Shown here: positions 44,619 to 53,434 of the stretch, one piece after another
Layout: the number at the start of each line of letters is the position of its first letter
Numbering within the stretch: the stretch's first letter is position 1
From: an uncultured Roseicyclus sp.
GTDB lineage: Bacteria > Pseudomonadota > Alphaproteobacteria > Rhodobacterales > Rhodobacteraceae
Direction: 5' to 3'
Length of the DNA stretch: 64,000 bases
Assembly (NCBI GenBank): GCA_947494975.1
Contig: CANLXA010000002.1
Location: 62,001-126,000, forward strand
Notes under the pieces: model-generated
Databases searched by the model: none
What the model saw: the letters and a program-made list of their open reading frames with translations, nothing else
Told to the model about the DNA's origin: nothing
Translations under genes and position numbers: made by a program

Positions 44619-45134
44619 ATGCCTAATCTCTCCGACACCGCCGTTCTTGCCATCGCGGGCGCCTGTCTTGCTGCGCTTTTGCTGTTACTCCTCCTCCGCA
44701 GGCGGAGAAAGCGCGGCAGGCCGGTGGTTATCGACGGCTCGAACGTGATGCACTGGAACGGGGATCGTGCGAGTCTTGCGACGGTACGAGAGGTCATCGC
44801 GCGGTTGCAGGCCCTGGGATACGCGCCGGGCATCATCTTTGACGCGAATGCAGGCTACAAACTGGCGGATCGGTACTTGGACGACCGGCATTTCGCGAAG
44901 CTTCTGAACCTGCCGAGCGACCGGGTGCTGGTGGTGCCGAAGGGCGACCCTGCCGACCCGACCATTCTATCGGCGGCGCGTGATATGGGCGCGCAGGTGC
45001 TGACCAATGACCGGTTCCGCGACTGGGCCGGGGATTTTCCCGAGGTGAAGGTTGCGGGGCATCTGGTGCGGGGCGGGTTTCGGAATGGGGCGCTGTGGAT
45101 TGACGAAAAGGCGCTGAACGGGGTGGGGTCTTAG
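44619..45134 (+). CDS. Membrane-anchored NYN-domain ribonuclease-like protein
   Basis: A 171-residue protein. One N-terminal membrane segment (about residues 8-26, AVLAIAGACLAALLLLLLL) is followed by a basic RRRRKR stop-transfer and a PIN-like NYN domain. Acidic residues of the metal site are seen in VVIDGSNVMHW (Asp39), IIFDANAGY and LTNDRFRDW. NYN proteins related to Zc3h12a cut RNA. The membrane anchor would put the nuclease at the inner face of the membrane. The substrate is unknown. Confidence 0.88.
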   Translation: MPNLSDTAVLAIAGACLAALLLLLLLRRRRKRGRPVVIDGSNVMHWNGDRASLATVREVIARLQALGYAPGIIFDANAGYKLADRYLDDRHFAKLLNLPSDRVLVVPKGDPADPTILSAARDMGAQVLTNDRFRDWAGDFPEVKVAGHLVRGGFRNGALWIDEKALNGVGS

Positions 45135-45181
45135 GCGGGAGGCCGCTCTATTCGCTGCTCGGTCAAGTGAGGCATTTAGCG

Positions 45182-45346
45182 CGTTAACAGCGGCTGCAAG
45201 CCGCCGCGCCATCGACGGGCCGCCCCCCGGCACGTCGATTTGGTTCAGGTTGGTGCTTCGTTCGTTCTGTGGAGGGGCTTGGCTGGCATTAAGTGCCTAG
45301 GAAGGACCGTTGGATCGCCATGCCGCGGCCCGTCGATGGCGCGGGA
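45182..45346 (+). repeat. Dispersed intergenic element, copy A
   Basis: A GCGGCT-GCA-AGCCGC hairpin is followed by a left arm CCGCGCCATCGACGGGCCGC (45204-45223). A middle arm around CGTCGAT (45233-45239) comes next, then the conserved core (CGATTTGGTT, TTGGTGCTTCGTT, TTGGCTGGCATTAAGTGCC). A right arm at 45325-45344 is the perfect 20-base complement of the left arm. The left arm can therefore pair with the middle or the right arm. The same order and core recur in copies B and C. No open frame spans it. Confidence 0.75.
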
Positions 45347-45400
45347 GAAAATGTGAGATCTTAGCGACCTAAGAATGGAGCTATCTGGTCAGTCATGCCA

Positions 45401-46156
45401 CTAATTCTGAAATTTGTGGCCAGACTCCGTCCACCAAGATGCTTTCATCCCGGGTGCAAGATTTGGCAGTGCAAGCAATGTGTCAATTTGCCCAAAGTGC
45501 GAAAAGGAACGACCAATCATTGCGTCAGATATTCCTGCCGAAAACACTGCGGGATCTTCTTCCCCAACGACCATTCGAACCGCTGTCTCCGATGCCTGGT
45601 TCAATATTGCCGCCATTTCCTGCTCACCAATGGGAGCAATGCGCCATCTAAAGGTGGCGAAAAGGCCGCCTGAAATTCTCCAGCAACATATGATGTTTTT
45701 TGTGAGCCAGATGCGGGAGTTCCAATCGCGTGGGTCTGTCGAACTAAAAAAGACGGCGACTTCGGTGCAGCCGCCATTTGGCGGATAGGGAAGCCGGAAT
45801 GACTTAGGGTTCAATGCGGCTTGAGAGCGGGCGCCGCGCGTAATCGGAATGAATCGAATGCTTAAGGCTTGGCTATGTTCTACGGTTTGAAGTGCAGCTT
45901 CACGTCGCCATTTGACGATTTCACGTCTTCCGGCGGGCCTCGGCGGACTGTGTGACGCAAGTTGGCTCGTCAAAGCCCATCTGCAATCGCCACTTGCGTG
46001 CAAGCTAATCTTGGAAGTCGCAGAGACACCTTTGGGCGCGAGATATATGTCAGCACCATTCCTCCATACGGTCCAAGAATCCGAGTACGGAATGTCCTTT
46101 TCCGAAACTTGAAAGCGGAAACGGCTTTCGTCAGACTTCCCTTTTGATTTTACCAC
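45401..46156 (-). CDS. Hypothetical protein, A/T-rich, between two repeat copies
   Basis: A 251-residue protein with a GTG start behind a strong AGGGAAG site. I do not recognise it, but it looks genuinely coding: no stops over 750 bases in A/T-rich DNA, ordered motifs (DSWTVWRNGADIYLAPKGVS, KISLHASGDCRWALTSQL), hydrophobic SRIWLTKNIICCW, and a late EEDPAVFSAGISDAMIGRSF. No signal peptide or clear membrane helix. Base composition differs sharply from its neighbours. It is flanked by direct copies of the dispersed element (45182-45346 and 46196-46386), so it may be horizontally acquired cargo. Confidence 0.75.
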   Translation of the reverse strand: MVKSKGKSDESRFRFQVSEKDIPYSDSWTVWRNGADIYLAPKGVSATSKISLHASGDCRWALTSQLASHSPPRPAGRREIVKWRREAALQTVEHSQALSIRFIPITRGARSQAALNPKSFRLPYPPNGGCTEVAVFFSSTDPRDWNSRIWLTKNIICCWRISGGLFATFRWRIAPIGEQEMAAILNQASETAVRMVVGEEDPAVFSAGISDAMIGRSFSHFGQIDTLLALPNLAPGMKASWWTESGHKFQN

Positions 46157-46195
46157 GTATCTTCCCTTTCCCAGCCCGGAACAGCAGCTTCCGCT

Positions 46196-46386
46196 GCCCG
46201 GGCCATCGCCTGCCCGTCCCGGCGGGCTCCCTCTCGGCATCTTTTGCGTTGCAAAAGAGTCTGTCGGGCAGCGGGCGATTTGGTTGGGTCGGCGAGACGG
46301 ATAGATGTCACACGGACCTGGCTGGCATAAAGTGCCTTTCAGATCTGTCGGTTCGCCACCCCACGGGCAGGCGATGGCCCTCCGGT
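46196..46386 (+). repeat. Dispersed intergenic element, copy B
   Basis: Left arm GGGCCATCGCCTGCCCGT (46200-46217) and right arm ACGGGCAGGCGATGGCCC (46363-46380) are perfect complements. A middle arm CGGGCAGCGGGCGAT (46265-46279) can also pair with the left arm with a small bulge. The conserved core follows the middle arm: CGATTTGGTT, then GGCTGGCATAAAGTGCC. A CTTTTGC-GTT-GCAAAAG hairpin sits between left and middle arms. The arm sequence differs from copy A but complementarity is kept. Confidence 0.72.
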
Positions 46387-46503
46387 GATTCCTGACGCGC
46401 CAAGCCCTGCGCTCTTTGCTTTGATCCGACCCGGGCCGAGGCCCGGTCTACCGAAGAACTGACAAGCCCCGGTGTTCGGGCAGGCGGTGGCCCTCTGTCG
46501 CAC
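46387..46503. other. Gap downstream of uvrB with hairpin and partial arm repeat
   Basis: No gene. CCGGGCC-GA-GGCCCGG (46431-46446) is a strong short hairpin that could help end the uvrB transcript, although no U-run follows. CGGGCAGGCGGTGGCCCTC (46478-46496) nearly duplicates the right arm of copy B, as if another element end were inserted or duplicated here. Confidence 0.45.
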
Positions 46504-48696
46504 TTACCGCCCCCGCCGCGCCTTGCCGCCGCGCATCCCGCCGCGGCCACCGGTGCTCCGCCCGCCTGCCTTCTGCGCGCCCTCCACGGCGGCCTCCACC
46601 GCCGATTGACGCGCCAGCGGGTCGTCGGCAATCGCCAGTTCGACCGTTTCCAGCCGTTTGACCTCGTCGCGCAGGCGCGCCGCTTCTTCGAATTCGAGGT
46701 TCTCGGCCGCCTTGCGCATCTGGTCGCGCAACCCGTCGAGATGGGCTTGCAGGTTCGCGCCCACCAGCGGTTTGTCGACCTTGGCGGTCACGCGGTTCAG
46801 GTCCACGTCGCCCTTGTAGGTGCCCATCATGATGTCATCGACGTTCTTCTTGATCGTCGCGGGCGTGATGCCGTGTTCCTCGTTATAGGCGATCTGCTTG
46901 GCGCGCCTGCGGTCGGTTTCGCGCATGGCGCGTTCCATGGAGCCGGTGATGCGGTCGGCATACATGATCACGCGGCCTTCGGCGTTGCGCGCGGCGCGGC
47001 CGATGGTCTGGACCAGAGAGGTTTCGGAGCGCAAGAAGCCTTCCTTGTCGGCATCGAGGATCGCGACCAGCCCGCATTCGGGGATATCGAGGCCCTCGCG
47101 CAACAGGTTGATCCCGATCAGCACGTCGAAGGCGCCCAGGCGCAGGTCACGCAGGATCTCGATGCGTTCCAGCGTGTCGATGTCGGAGTGCATGTAGCGG
47201 ACGCGGATGCCCTGTTCGTGCATGTATTCGGTGAGGTCCTCGGCCATGCGCTTGGTGAGCGTGGTCACGAGCGTGCGGAAGCCGTCGGCGGCGACCTTGC
47301 GGACCTCGTCGAGCAGATCGTCCACCTGCATGTCGACGGGGCGGATCTCCACCTGCGGGTCGAGAAGGCCGGTGGGGCGGATCACCTGTTCGGTGAAGAC
47401 GCCGCCGGCCTGCTCCAATTCCCAGGCCTGGGGCGTGGCCGAGACGAAGACGGATTGCGGGCGCATGGCGTCCCATTCCTCGAATTTCAGGGGGCGGTTG
47501 TCCATGCAGGACGGCAGGCGGAAGCCGTGTTCGGCGAGCGTGAACTTGCGCCGGTAGTCGCCGCGATACATGCCGCCGATCTGCGGCACGGAGACGTGGG
47601 ATTCATCGGCGAAGACAAGCGCGTTGTCGGGGATGTATTCGAACAGCGTGGGGGGCGGTTCGCCGGGGGCGCGGCCGGTGAGGTAACGCGAATAATTCTC
47701 GATGCCGTTGCAGACGCCGGTGGCCTCCAGCATCTCCAGATCGAAATTCGTGCGCTGCTCGAGGCGCTGGGCCTCCAGCAACTTGCCTTCGCCGATCATC
47801 TGGTCGAGCCGCATCTGAAGCTCGGCTTTGATGCCCTTCATGGCCTGCTGCATCGTGGGGCGGGGCGTGACGTAGTGGGAATTGGCGTAGACGCGGATCT
47901 TTTCGAACGTGTCGGTTTTCTGGCCGGTCAGGGGGTCGAATTCGGTGATGGTTTCCAGCTCCTCGCCGAAGAAGCTGAGCTTCCAGGCGCGGTCTTCAAG
48001 GTGGGCGGGCCAGATCTCGAGGCTGTCGCCCCGCACCCGGAACGTGCCGCGCTGGAAGGCCTGATCGTTGCGGCGGTATTGCTGGGCGACGAGATCGGCG
48101 ATCACCTTGCGCTGGTCGTAGTCGCGCCCGGCGAAGAGGTCTTGCGTCATGGCGCCATAGGTCTCGACCGAGCCGATCCCGTAGATGCAGGAGACCGACG
48201 CCACGATGATCACGTCGTCACGTTCCAGAAGGGCGCGGGTGGCCGAGTGGCGCATCCGGTCGATCTGTTCGTTGATCTGGGATTCTTTTTCTATGTAGGT
48301 GTCGGACCGCGCCACATAGGCTTCGGGCTGGTAGTAATCGTAATAGGACACGAAATACTCGACCGCGTTTTCGGGGAAGAAGCCCTTGAACTCCCCGTAA
48401 AGCTGCGCGGCGAGCGTCTTGTTCGGCGCGAGGATGATGGCGGGGCGCTGGGTTTCCTCGATCACCTTGGCCATGGTGAAGGTCTTGCCGGTGCCGGTCG
48501 CGCCCAGAAGGACCTGATCGTGTTCGCCGTCCAGCACGCCCTGGCTGAGCTCCTTGATCGCGGTGGGCTGGTCGCCCGCCGGTTCGAAATCGGAATGCAT
48601 GATGAATCGCTTGCCGCCCTCCATCTTCAGATGGGCGCGGATGGCATCGACGGCGCGCCCGGTCTCGGGCATCTGTTCGGGCGAGTTGTTGTGCAT
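46504..48696 (-). CDS. uvrB: Excinuclease ABC subunit B
   Basis: A 730-residue helicase-like repair protein that verifies damage after UvrA loading and recruits UvrC. Walker A GATGTGKT (65-72), the beta-hairpin region [16 protein letters not shown], helicase motifs with [12 protein letters not shown] and QTIGRAARN, and a C-terminal UVR motif (about 655-690; [20 protein letters not shown]) are complete. A basic Gly/Arg tail ([13 protein letters not shown]) ends it. No obvious alphaproteobacterial LexA box was found upstream. Confidence 0.98.
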   Translation of the reverse strand: MHNNSPEQMPETGRAVDAIRAHLKMEGGKRFIMHSDFEPAGDQPTAIKELSQGVLDGEHDQVLLGATGTGKTFTMAKVIEETQRPAIILAPNKTLAAQLYGEFKGFFPENAVEYFVSYYDYYQPEAYVARSDTYIEKESQINEQIDRMRHSATRALLERDDVIIVASVSCIYGIGSVETYGAMTQDLFAGRDYDQRKVIADLVAQQYRRNDQAFQRGTFRVRGDSLEIWPAHLEDRAWKLSFFGEELETITEFDPLTGQKTDTFEKIRVYANSHYVTPRPTMQQAMKGIKAELQMRLDQMIGEGKLLEAQRLEQRTNFDLEMLEATGVCNGIENYSRYLTGRAPGEPPPTLFEYIPDNALVFADESHVSVPQIGGMYRGDYRRKFTLAEHGFRLPSCMDNRPLKFEEWDAMRPQSVFVSATPQAWELEQAGGVFTEQVIRPTGLLDPQVEIRPVDMQVDDLLDEVRKVAADGFRTLVTTLTKRMAEDLTEYMHEQGIRVRYMHSDIDTLERIEILRDLRLGAFDVLIGINLLREGLDIPECGLVAILDADKEGFLRSETSLVQTIGRAARNAEGRVIMYADRITGSMERAMRETDRRRAKQIAYNEEHGITPATIKKNVDDIMMGTYKGDVDLNRVTAKVDKPLVGANLQAHLDGLRDQMRKAAENLEFEEAARLRDEVKRLETVELAIADDPLARQSAVEAAVEGAQKAGGRSTGGRGGMRGGKARRGR

Positions 48697-49084
48697 GGGG
48701 CTCTCTCTTGCGGAGGTCTATAGAATGGAGCCTCCGGCGCTGCCTGCAAGGGGGCAAACTGTCAGCTGGTGACAGCATGGTGTCAGGAGGCTGGCACGGG
48801 CGTTAACGATTTGCCCATGAATATGGTACAAAAGGTTAACAAAATAAGGGGAATTTTGCCGACTAAACCTTTGCGTTGCCAGCCGCGTAGGCGTAGACCT
48901 GAAGGGCAAGCAGCAGAAGCGGTTGCCGGCCCTTGGCCGTACCCACCCACCCCTCGCTCCCACGGCCAGGGCTGGCAACCAACTCTCCCCCCCAAGTACA
49001 TCGCTGATCCGACCAAATGTATCGCCCATCCAAACCGGGGCAATCTGTGCTAGGCCTTTGCGTGTCTTGTGCAATGCGAAGAAT
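48697..49084. other. Divergent intergenic region with a large imperfect hairpin
   Basis: No convincing gene in 388 bases. It should contain the uvrB promoter and that of the rightward secreted protein. The prominent structure is a long inverted repeat at 48921-48980: GGTTGCCGGCCCTTGGCCGT and ACGGCCAGGGCTGGCAACC, complementary apart from one mismatch and one bulge, around a 21-base pyrimidine-rich loop. Confidence 0.6.
48921..48980. repeat. Large inverted repeat (about 19-base-pair stem)
   Basis: Arms at 48921-48940 and 48962-48980 pair with one mismatch and one bulge around a loop of CCCACC-rich sequence. It could be a terminator-like RNA hairpin, a cruciform or a REP-like sequence. No U-tract follows on either strand. 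A second TTGCCAGCCG stretch shortly upstream echoes the right arm. Confidence 0.6.
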
Positions 49085-50260
49085 ATGATGCGTCTGATCC
49101 TGCCCTGTCTCGCCGCTCTGGCGCTCCCCGGCCTCGCCTGTGCCGATGCCGATCCACCCCGCCCCTTCGATGCCGGTGGCCCGCTGCAGATCAGCGGCCC
49201 GGCGGAAATTGTATTCGACTGGACCACTGACAGATGCGCCGATCACCATTTCGCCGACCTGCCAGTGCGCGCCTTTCGGGGCAGCGACAACCAGATCAAC
49301 CTGATCCTCGGCCACGATGTGACGCGGCGGATGGTCGGACCGGATTTCGACAGCCTGACCGTCTCATGTGACATCCTGCTGACCTCCACCCGGGCGCGGG
49401 ACCCCGACCAGTTCGCCAACATCGAATGGATCGCCGCCACCTATGCCGAAGGCGACACGATCCACGCGCTTTTGCACAACGAATACCAGGGCAATCGCTA
49501 CCCCGAATGCCAGACGGCGGATTACTTCAGCTGCTGGTACAATTCGATCACCTATGCGCGCTCCGAGGATGGCGGGGCCACGTTCGGCTACCCGGTCGCG
49601 CCGCCCGCTCACCTGGTGGCCTCCATCCCGGAACCCTACGCGCCCGACGAAGGCATCTTCGGCGCGTTCAGCCCGTCCAACATCCTCGCCCATGACGGGC
49701 ACTACTACGCCTTTCTCAAGATCCAGACCTATCCCCTTGGCACGCAGCACACCTGCCTGATGCGAACCGAGACTCTCGGCGATCCGGACAGCTGGCGCTA
49801 TTGGGACGGGGTCGGGTTCAACGGCCGTTTCGCCGATCCCTATCGCGATGACCTGCGCGCCATGCGCGCCACCACCTGCACCCCCGTCGCGCTCCCCCAG
49901 ATTGCGCAGATGTATGAAGGGGTGACGTGGAACACCGAGCTGCAGCAATTCATCCTGATCGGCACAAGCTCCGATCCGTCGCGCAATCCCGACCCGTTCG
50001 GGTTCTACTACGCGCTGTCCGACGACCTGATCACATGGGAGCCACGTGTGCCGCTTCTGGAGGTGCGCCTGCCCTGGCGGGCGACGGGGCGCGAGACGGT
50101 CTACCTCTACCCCACGTTGATCGACCACGACGCCGAGGGCGCGAATTTCGAGACCTCCGGCGCGGAGGCCTGGCTCTACTTCACCCGCCTCAATTTCGGC
50201 TCCGGCGACCTGGACCGGGACCTGATGCGTGTGCCGGTGCGGATCGGGGCGGGGGAATAG
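49085..50260 (+). CDS. Exported beta-propeller-like protein, possible glycosidase relative
   Basis: A 391-residue protein with a signal peptide (about residues 1-20, LPCLAALALPGLACA; the Cys near the end could also be a lipoprotein cue but lacks a proper lipobox). The mature part has repeated aromatic/Asp blocks such as ILAHDGHYYAFLK, SWRYWDGVGFN and GFYYALSDDLITWEPR that resemble blades of five-bladed GH43/GH32-type propellers. No catalytic triad can be assigned. Several Cys pairs suggest periplasmic disulphides. Enzyme activity is uncertain. Confidence 0.7.
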   Translation: MMRLILPCLAALALPGLACADADPPRPFDAGGPLQISGPAEIVFDWTTDRCADHHFADLPVRAFRGSDNQINLILGHDVTRRMVGPDFDSLTVSCDILLTSTRARDPDQFANIEWIAATYAEGDTIHALLHNEYQGNRYPECQTADYFSCWYNSITYARSEDGGATFGYPVAPPAHLVASIPEPYAPDEGIFGAFSPSNILAHDGHYYAFLKIQTYPLGTQHTCLMRTETLGDPDSWRYWDGVGFNGRFADPYRDDLRAMRATTCTPVALPQIAQMYEGVTWNTELQQFILIGTSSDPSRNPDPFGFYYALSDDLITWEPRVPLLEVRLPWRATGRETVYLYPTLIDHDAEGANFETSGAEAWLYFTRLNFGSGDLDRDLMRVPVRIGAGE

Positions 50261-50278
50261 GCGTAAGAGGTCGGGTTT

Positions 50279-50323
50279 GAGCCCAAAGTGCCGGACGCAA
50301 CGGCACGCTCAGAGGCCCCTTTT
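50279..50323 (+). terminator. Predicted factor-independent terminator
   Basis: GTGCCG-GACGCAA-CGGCAC (50288-50306) is extended by outer GAGC/GCTC and followed by GGCCCCTTTTC. It stands 18 bases after the stop of the exported propeller-like gene and would end its transcript. The segment GGCACGCTCAGAGGC is shared with the leuA attenuator region (28640-28654), probably by chance of similar stems. Confidence 0.6.
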
Positions 50324-50490
50324 CATCTAGAAGGCAAAGCGGGTGGCAGCGCCGCCGCCACTACCACTTTGCATCTCTGTCGTGTCTCTCAAAAACAACG
50401 TTGCACCCATTTGTTTGCGAATAGCGGAAACAAGTATTTCAGGCGTCCAAACCCGCCCTTACCGTTAGGTCAAACACCAGGTGTAACGTC

Positions 50491-51453
50491 ATGAATATTC
50501 AATCGATCACAAGTCGTGGACTTGCGGCGGCCATCATTGCGGTATCTGCACAAAGCGCCATCGCACAATCCGACCCGCTATCCACAGGCCGCGTTCTGGA
50601 ATTCAGCTATGGCAGCGAGATGGTCCTCAACACGCTGCAAGACCAGCTTACTACACCGAACAATTTTGGCGCCGGGCCATTCCCAGCGGGACCTACCACT
50701 CAGAGCACCAGGACATTGGACGTGGGCTCTGGCGAGCATTTCGCGCTTTCCTACAGCCAGGATCTGTTTGGATCCAGTCGGGCCTTCGTAGAAATATCCC
50801 ACAGTGAAACCAGCGGTGGTGGCTTGGCGGATGCGCGCGGATTGGGCGACACGACCTTCCCCGGCTCATGGGACGATGGCAATCTTATTAGTAACAGTAA
50901 CGTCGTCGCAATCGAATTACTCGATCGTCAAACATTGCTGACCGCCGGAGCTGAGGTTGCCTCTAATGCCGGATTTACGTTTTCCACTGGATTTCAAGTT
51001 GCATACCTTGAGCACGAGAGCCAGCTTGAGCGAAGCCCAATCCAACGATCCGCACTTATCGAAACGTCCAACCGCATGTACGGCTTCTTCGGGCGAGCCA
51101 TGCACTACACTTCGCTTGGTCATGGCGGCGGATTGCGGGTTACCGGAACCATTGGCGTGCTCGAAAACTCCTTCGACTACTATTATCTCAATACCGCCGG
51201 CGCATCTGTGACCCAGGAAATCTCCACTTCTGGAATCGACACAGTGTTTTCGGTTGGATTAACAGCCCGTTACGAACACTCGCTCACCGAGCGCACGATG
51301 CTGACCGCGGAAATTGGTTACGATGGCTTTTATGGCGTCGTGAATGGATTTGACACCTTCCTGGACCGACTTGGCACAGACACGGTCGCCCATATTGATC
51401 GCGATCACATCGGTTCGACTCACGTTTCATTGGGCCTTGTCCACCGCTTCTAG
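50491..51453 (+). CDS. Outer-membrane beta-barrel protein, unknown function
   Basis: A 320-residue protein with a signal peptide (about 1-25, ending SAIAQ). The mature sequence has many amphipathic strands with Gly/Asn/Asp turns and ends in STHVSLGLVHRF, with the C-terminal Phe recognised by the BAM complex. Composition is A/T-richer than most of the window. No family recognised; it could be a porin-like or adhesin-like barrel. The transcript begins in the preceding 170 bases. Confidence 0.75.
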   Translation: MNIQSITSRGLAAAIIAVSAQSAIAQSDPLSTGRVLEFSYGSEMVLNTLQDQLTTPNNFGAGPFPAGPTTQSTRTLDVGSGEHFALSYSQDLFGSSRAFVEISHSETSGGGLADARGLGDTTFPGSWDDGNLISNSNVVAIELLDRQTLLTAGAEVASNAGFTFSTGFQVAYLEHESQLERSPIQRSALIETSNRMYGFFGRAMHYTSLGHGGGLRVTGTIGVLENSFDYYYLNTAGASVTQEISTSGIDTVFSVGLTARYEHSLTERTMLTAEIGYDGFYGVVNGFDTFLDRLGTDTVAHIDRDHIGSTHVSLGLVHRF

Positions 51454-51936
51454 ACGCTATTTGGGGTCATTTCTCGAGAAGTCGGCAATCAGTGAATACG
51501 TTCGGCACGCCCTGCGCTTACTCGCGCTCCCAGACGAACATAGACTTGAAAGAACCGCTTGTGGGCAAGACGCCCAAGAGTTGTCCTTTGCACAACTGCA
51601 GCGAACGGCAGGTTTGTCCCGCATAGCCGGACATTTGGGCTTTGCCCCAGCGGGTTAACGGCGGCGAAGCCGCCCCGCCATCGCCGGGCCCACCCATGGC
51701 CCGGCGATTTGGTGAAGTTTGGTGCTTCGTTTCCATGGGGCGACGATTTGGCTGGCATGAAGTGCCATATTCAGAGGTTCGGATCGCCGGTCCTGGGCCC
51801 ATCGATTGCGGGGCTCAGCGCAGCCTCGAACGGCCCCTTCGTCGCACACCCGCCGCCCCCCCGCGACACCATTCCCGTTGCCAACGGGGCGCGCCTTGCC
51901 CATAAGATCGCCCAAGCTCGATCCGGAGGTCGCCCC
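51454..51936. other. Intergenic region carrying repeat copy C
   Basis: No gene recognised in 483 bases. The first 190 bases hold no clear feature apart from a TGCAGCGAACGGCAGG stretch near 51598, which resembles dispersed intergenic sequences I associate with roseobacters. Copy C of the element fills 51653-51815. The promoter and GGAGGT ribosome site of the complex I subunit gene come last. Confidence 0.55.
51653..51815 (+). repeat. Dispersed intergenic element, copy C
   Basis: Same order as copy A: GGCGGC-GAA-GCCGCC hairpin, left arm GCCATCGCCGGGCCC (51677-51691), middle arm GGCCCGGCGAT (51698-51708) that pairs perfectly over 11 bases with the left arm, core CGATTTGGT, TTTGGTGCTTCGTTT and TTGGCTGGCATGAAGTGCC. 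The right arm GGGCCCATCGATTGC (51795-51809) pairs with the left arm with three mismatches, so the outer pairing is decayed while the inner one is perfect. Confidence 0.72.
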
Positions 51937-52248
51937 ATGCGCGCACGTATCTACAAACCTGCGAAAACCGCCATGTCTTCGGGCACGGCGAAGACCAGGG
52001 AATGGGTGCTGGAATTCACCCCCGCCGCGGCGCGGGGGATCGATCCGCTGATGGGGTGGACGTCGTCATCCGACATGAATTCACAGGTGCGCCTGCGTTT
52101 CGAGACGGCCGAGGCCGCCCGAGATTACGCCCGGCACCATGGCATCGACGCGCTGGTGATGAAGCCCAAATCGCGCAAACCCAATATCCGCGCCGGTGGA
52201 TATGGCGAGAATTTTGCCACCAACCGCCGCGGTGCCTGGACCCATTGA
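51937..52248 (+). CDS. Complex I accessory subunit (NDUFS4-like)
   Basis: A 103-residue protein matching the alphaproteobacterial homologue of mitochondrial NDUFS4: [26 protein letters not shown], a central [20 protein letters not shown] and a C-terminal [15 protein letters not shown]. It stabilises the NADH-binding module of complex I. ATG 51937 follows GGAGGT. Confidence 0.95.
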   Translation: MRARIYKPAKTAMSSGTAKTREWVLEFTPAAARGIDPLMGWTSSSDMNSQVRLRFETAEAARDYARHHGIDALVMKPKSRKPNIRAGGYGENFATNRRGAWTH

Positions 52249-52709
52249 GCGGGCTGACGATCGGACCGGTCGCGCCGGATGATCCGGCCTTGGCCGACCT
52301 GATCGCGCGGCATGCGGCCCATGGCGATGCCCATTATCCGGTGGACAGCAATCATCATCTGACCGGCCCCGAGATGGCCGCCAAGGGCGTGCGGCTTTTC
52401 GGGGGCTGGCTTGATGGAGAACTGGTGGCGATGGGCGGGTTTGCCCAGTGGCGCGATGGCGACGGCGAGGTGAAGTCCATGCATGTCTCCGATGCGGCGC
52501 GCGGGCAGGGGGCGGGGGCCGCGATCCTGGCGGCGCTGATCGACGCCGCCCGCGCCGAGGGTTTGCACGCGCTTTGGCTGGAAACCGGCAGCCGAGAGGC
52601 CTCCGCCGCCGCGCGCAGACTCTATGAACGGGCCGGGTTTGCCTATTGCGCGCCCTTCGGGGCCTTCACCGCCGATCCGGAAAGCGTGTTCATGCGCCGC
52701 GATCTTTAG
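52245..52709 (+). CDS. GNAT-family N-acetyltransferase
   Basis: A 154-residue acetyltransferase with the acetyl-CoA loop [20 protein letters not shown] and a terminal [15 protein letters not shown]. The most likely start is TTG 52245, which overlaps the TGA of the complex I subunit gene (TTGA), so it is translationally coupled. Substrate unknown. Confidence 0.85.
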   Translation: MSGLTIGPVAPDDPALADLIARHAAHGDAHYPVDSNHHLTGPEMAAKGVRLFGGWLDGELVAMGGFAQWRDGDGEVKSMHVSDAARGQGAGAAILAALIDAARAEGLHALWLETGSREASAAARRLYERAGFAYCAPFGAFTADPESVFMRRDL

Positions 52710-52812
52710 ATCCCGGAGATCTGCGGCAGATGTCCGCCGGATGTACCGGCTCCCTATCGATGAAATGGGCCCGTGGACGGCCCGCCCCCCAGCCGCTAAA
52801 CCGGCGGTCAGC

Positions 52813-52889
52813 GGGCCCATAGCTCAACTGGATAGAGCAGCCGACTTCTAATCGGCAGGTTGAGGGTTCGAGTCCTTCTGGGCCCGCCA
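52813..52889 (+). tRNA. tRNA-Arg(UCU)
   Basis: Acceptor stem GGGCCCA/TGGGCCC, D arm AGCTCAACTGGATAGAGC, anticodon stem GCCGA/TCGGC around loop CTTCTAA with anticodon TCT (52847-52849), T arm GGGTTCGAGTCC, discriminator G and an encoded CCA (52887-52889). It reads AGA codons. Confidence 0.97.
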
Positions 52890-53103
52890 CGCCGCCCCGA
52901 ATCGGAGGTGAGTGCAGGGCCCGATTGCAGCGGGCCGAAGGTGCATGATCTTGCATCCGGGGCGAAATCCCGCTTGGAAACAGGCATTTGGCGGCTCAGA
53001 TGGCGCGAAAAAGTCGGCTTTGGAGTGTTCACAGCTTCGCGATATGCCTATACTGAGGAACAGTGGGCACGAAGGTGCCGAGCCAGATCCTGGGGGATGA
53101 TCG

Positions 53104-53385
53104 ATGATACGCTCCGAGCTGATCCAAAAGCTTTCAGACGAAAACCCGCATCTTTATCAGCGTGACGTCGAGCGGATCGTAAACGCGATTTTCGAAGAGA
53201 TTATTGACGCGCTCGCCTCCGGCAACCGCGTGGAACTGCGCGGCTTCGGCGCGTTTTCCGTCAAGCAGCGCGACGCCCGCATCGGACGCAATCCGCGAAC
53301 CGGCGAAAGCGTCGCGGTGGAAGAGAAGCATGTGCCTTTCTTCAAGGCCGGGAAGCTGCTACGCGACAGGTTGAACGGCCAGTAG
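53104..53385 (+). CDS. ihfB: Integration host factor subunit beta
   Basis: A 93-residue DNA-bending protein of the HU/IHF fold. The arm sequence [20 protein letters not shown] with its conserved Pro and the N-terminal [15 protein letters not shown] identify IHF-beta. It pairs with IhfA to bend DNA in recombination and transcription. The usual upstream neighbour sppA or rpsA is absent; tRNA-Arg lies upstream. Downstream genes of tryptophan synthesis follow on the same strand. Confidence 0.95.
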   Translation: MIRSELIQKLSDENPHLYQRDVERIVNAIFEEIIDALASGNRVELRGFGAFSVKQRDARIGRNPRTGESVAVEEKHVPFFKAGKLLRDRLNGQ

Positions 53386-53434
53386 GGCGGAGCCTCGCGG
53401 TCCTTTGGGGGCCGATATGGCCTAGGAGGATGCG

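Noticed and set aside
45160-46500. A CRISPR array or an insertion sequence to explain the repeats
   Set aside because: The copies are too few, too long and too diverged for CRISPR repeats, no cas genes are near, and no transposase frame is present.
46606-48723. A 705-codon open frame antisense to uvrB
   Set aside because: uvrB on the other strand is complete with all motifs. The antisense product is a low-complexity Ala/Gly/His-rich shadow that comes from GC-rich codon bias.
28640-50310. Shared 15-base GGCACGCTCAGAGGC in the leuA leader and the 50.3 kb terminator as a repeat family
   Set aside because: Only two occurrences, both explained by local stems; not enough to call a family.
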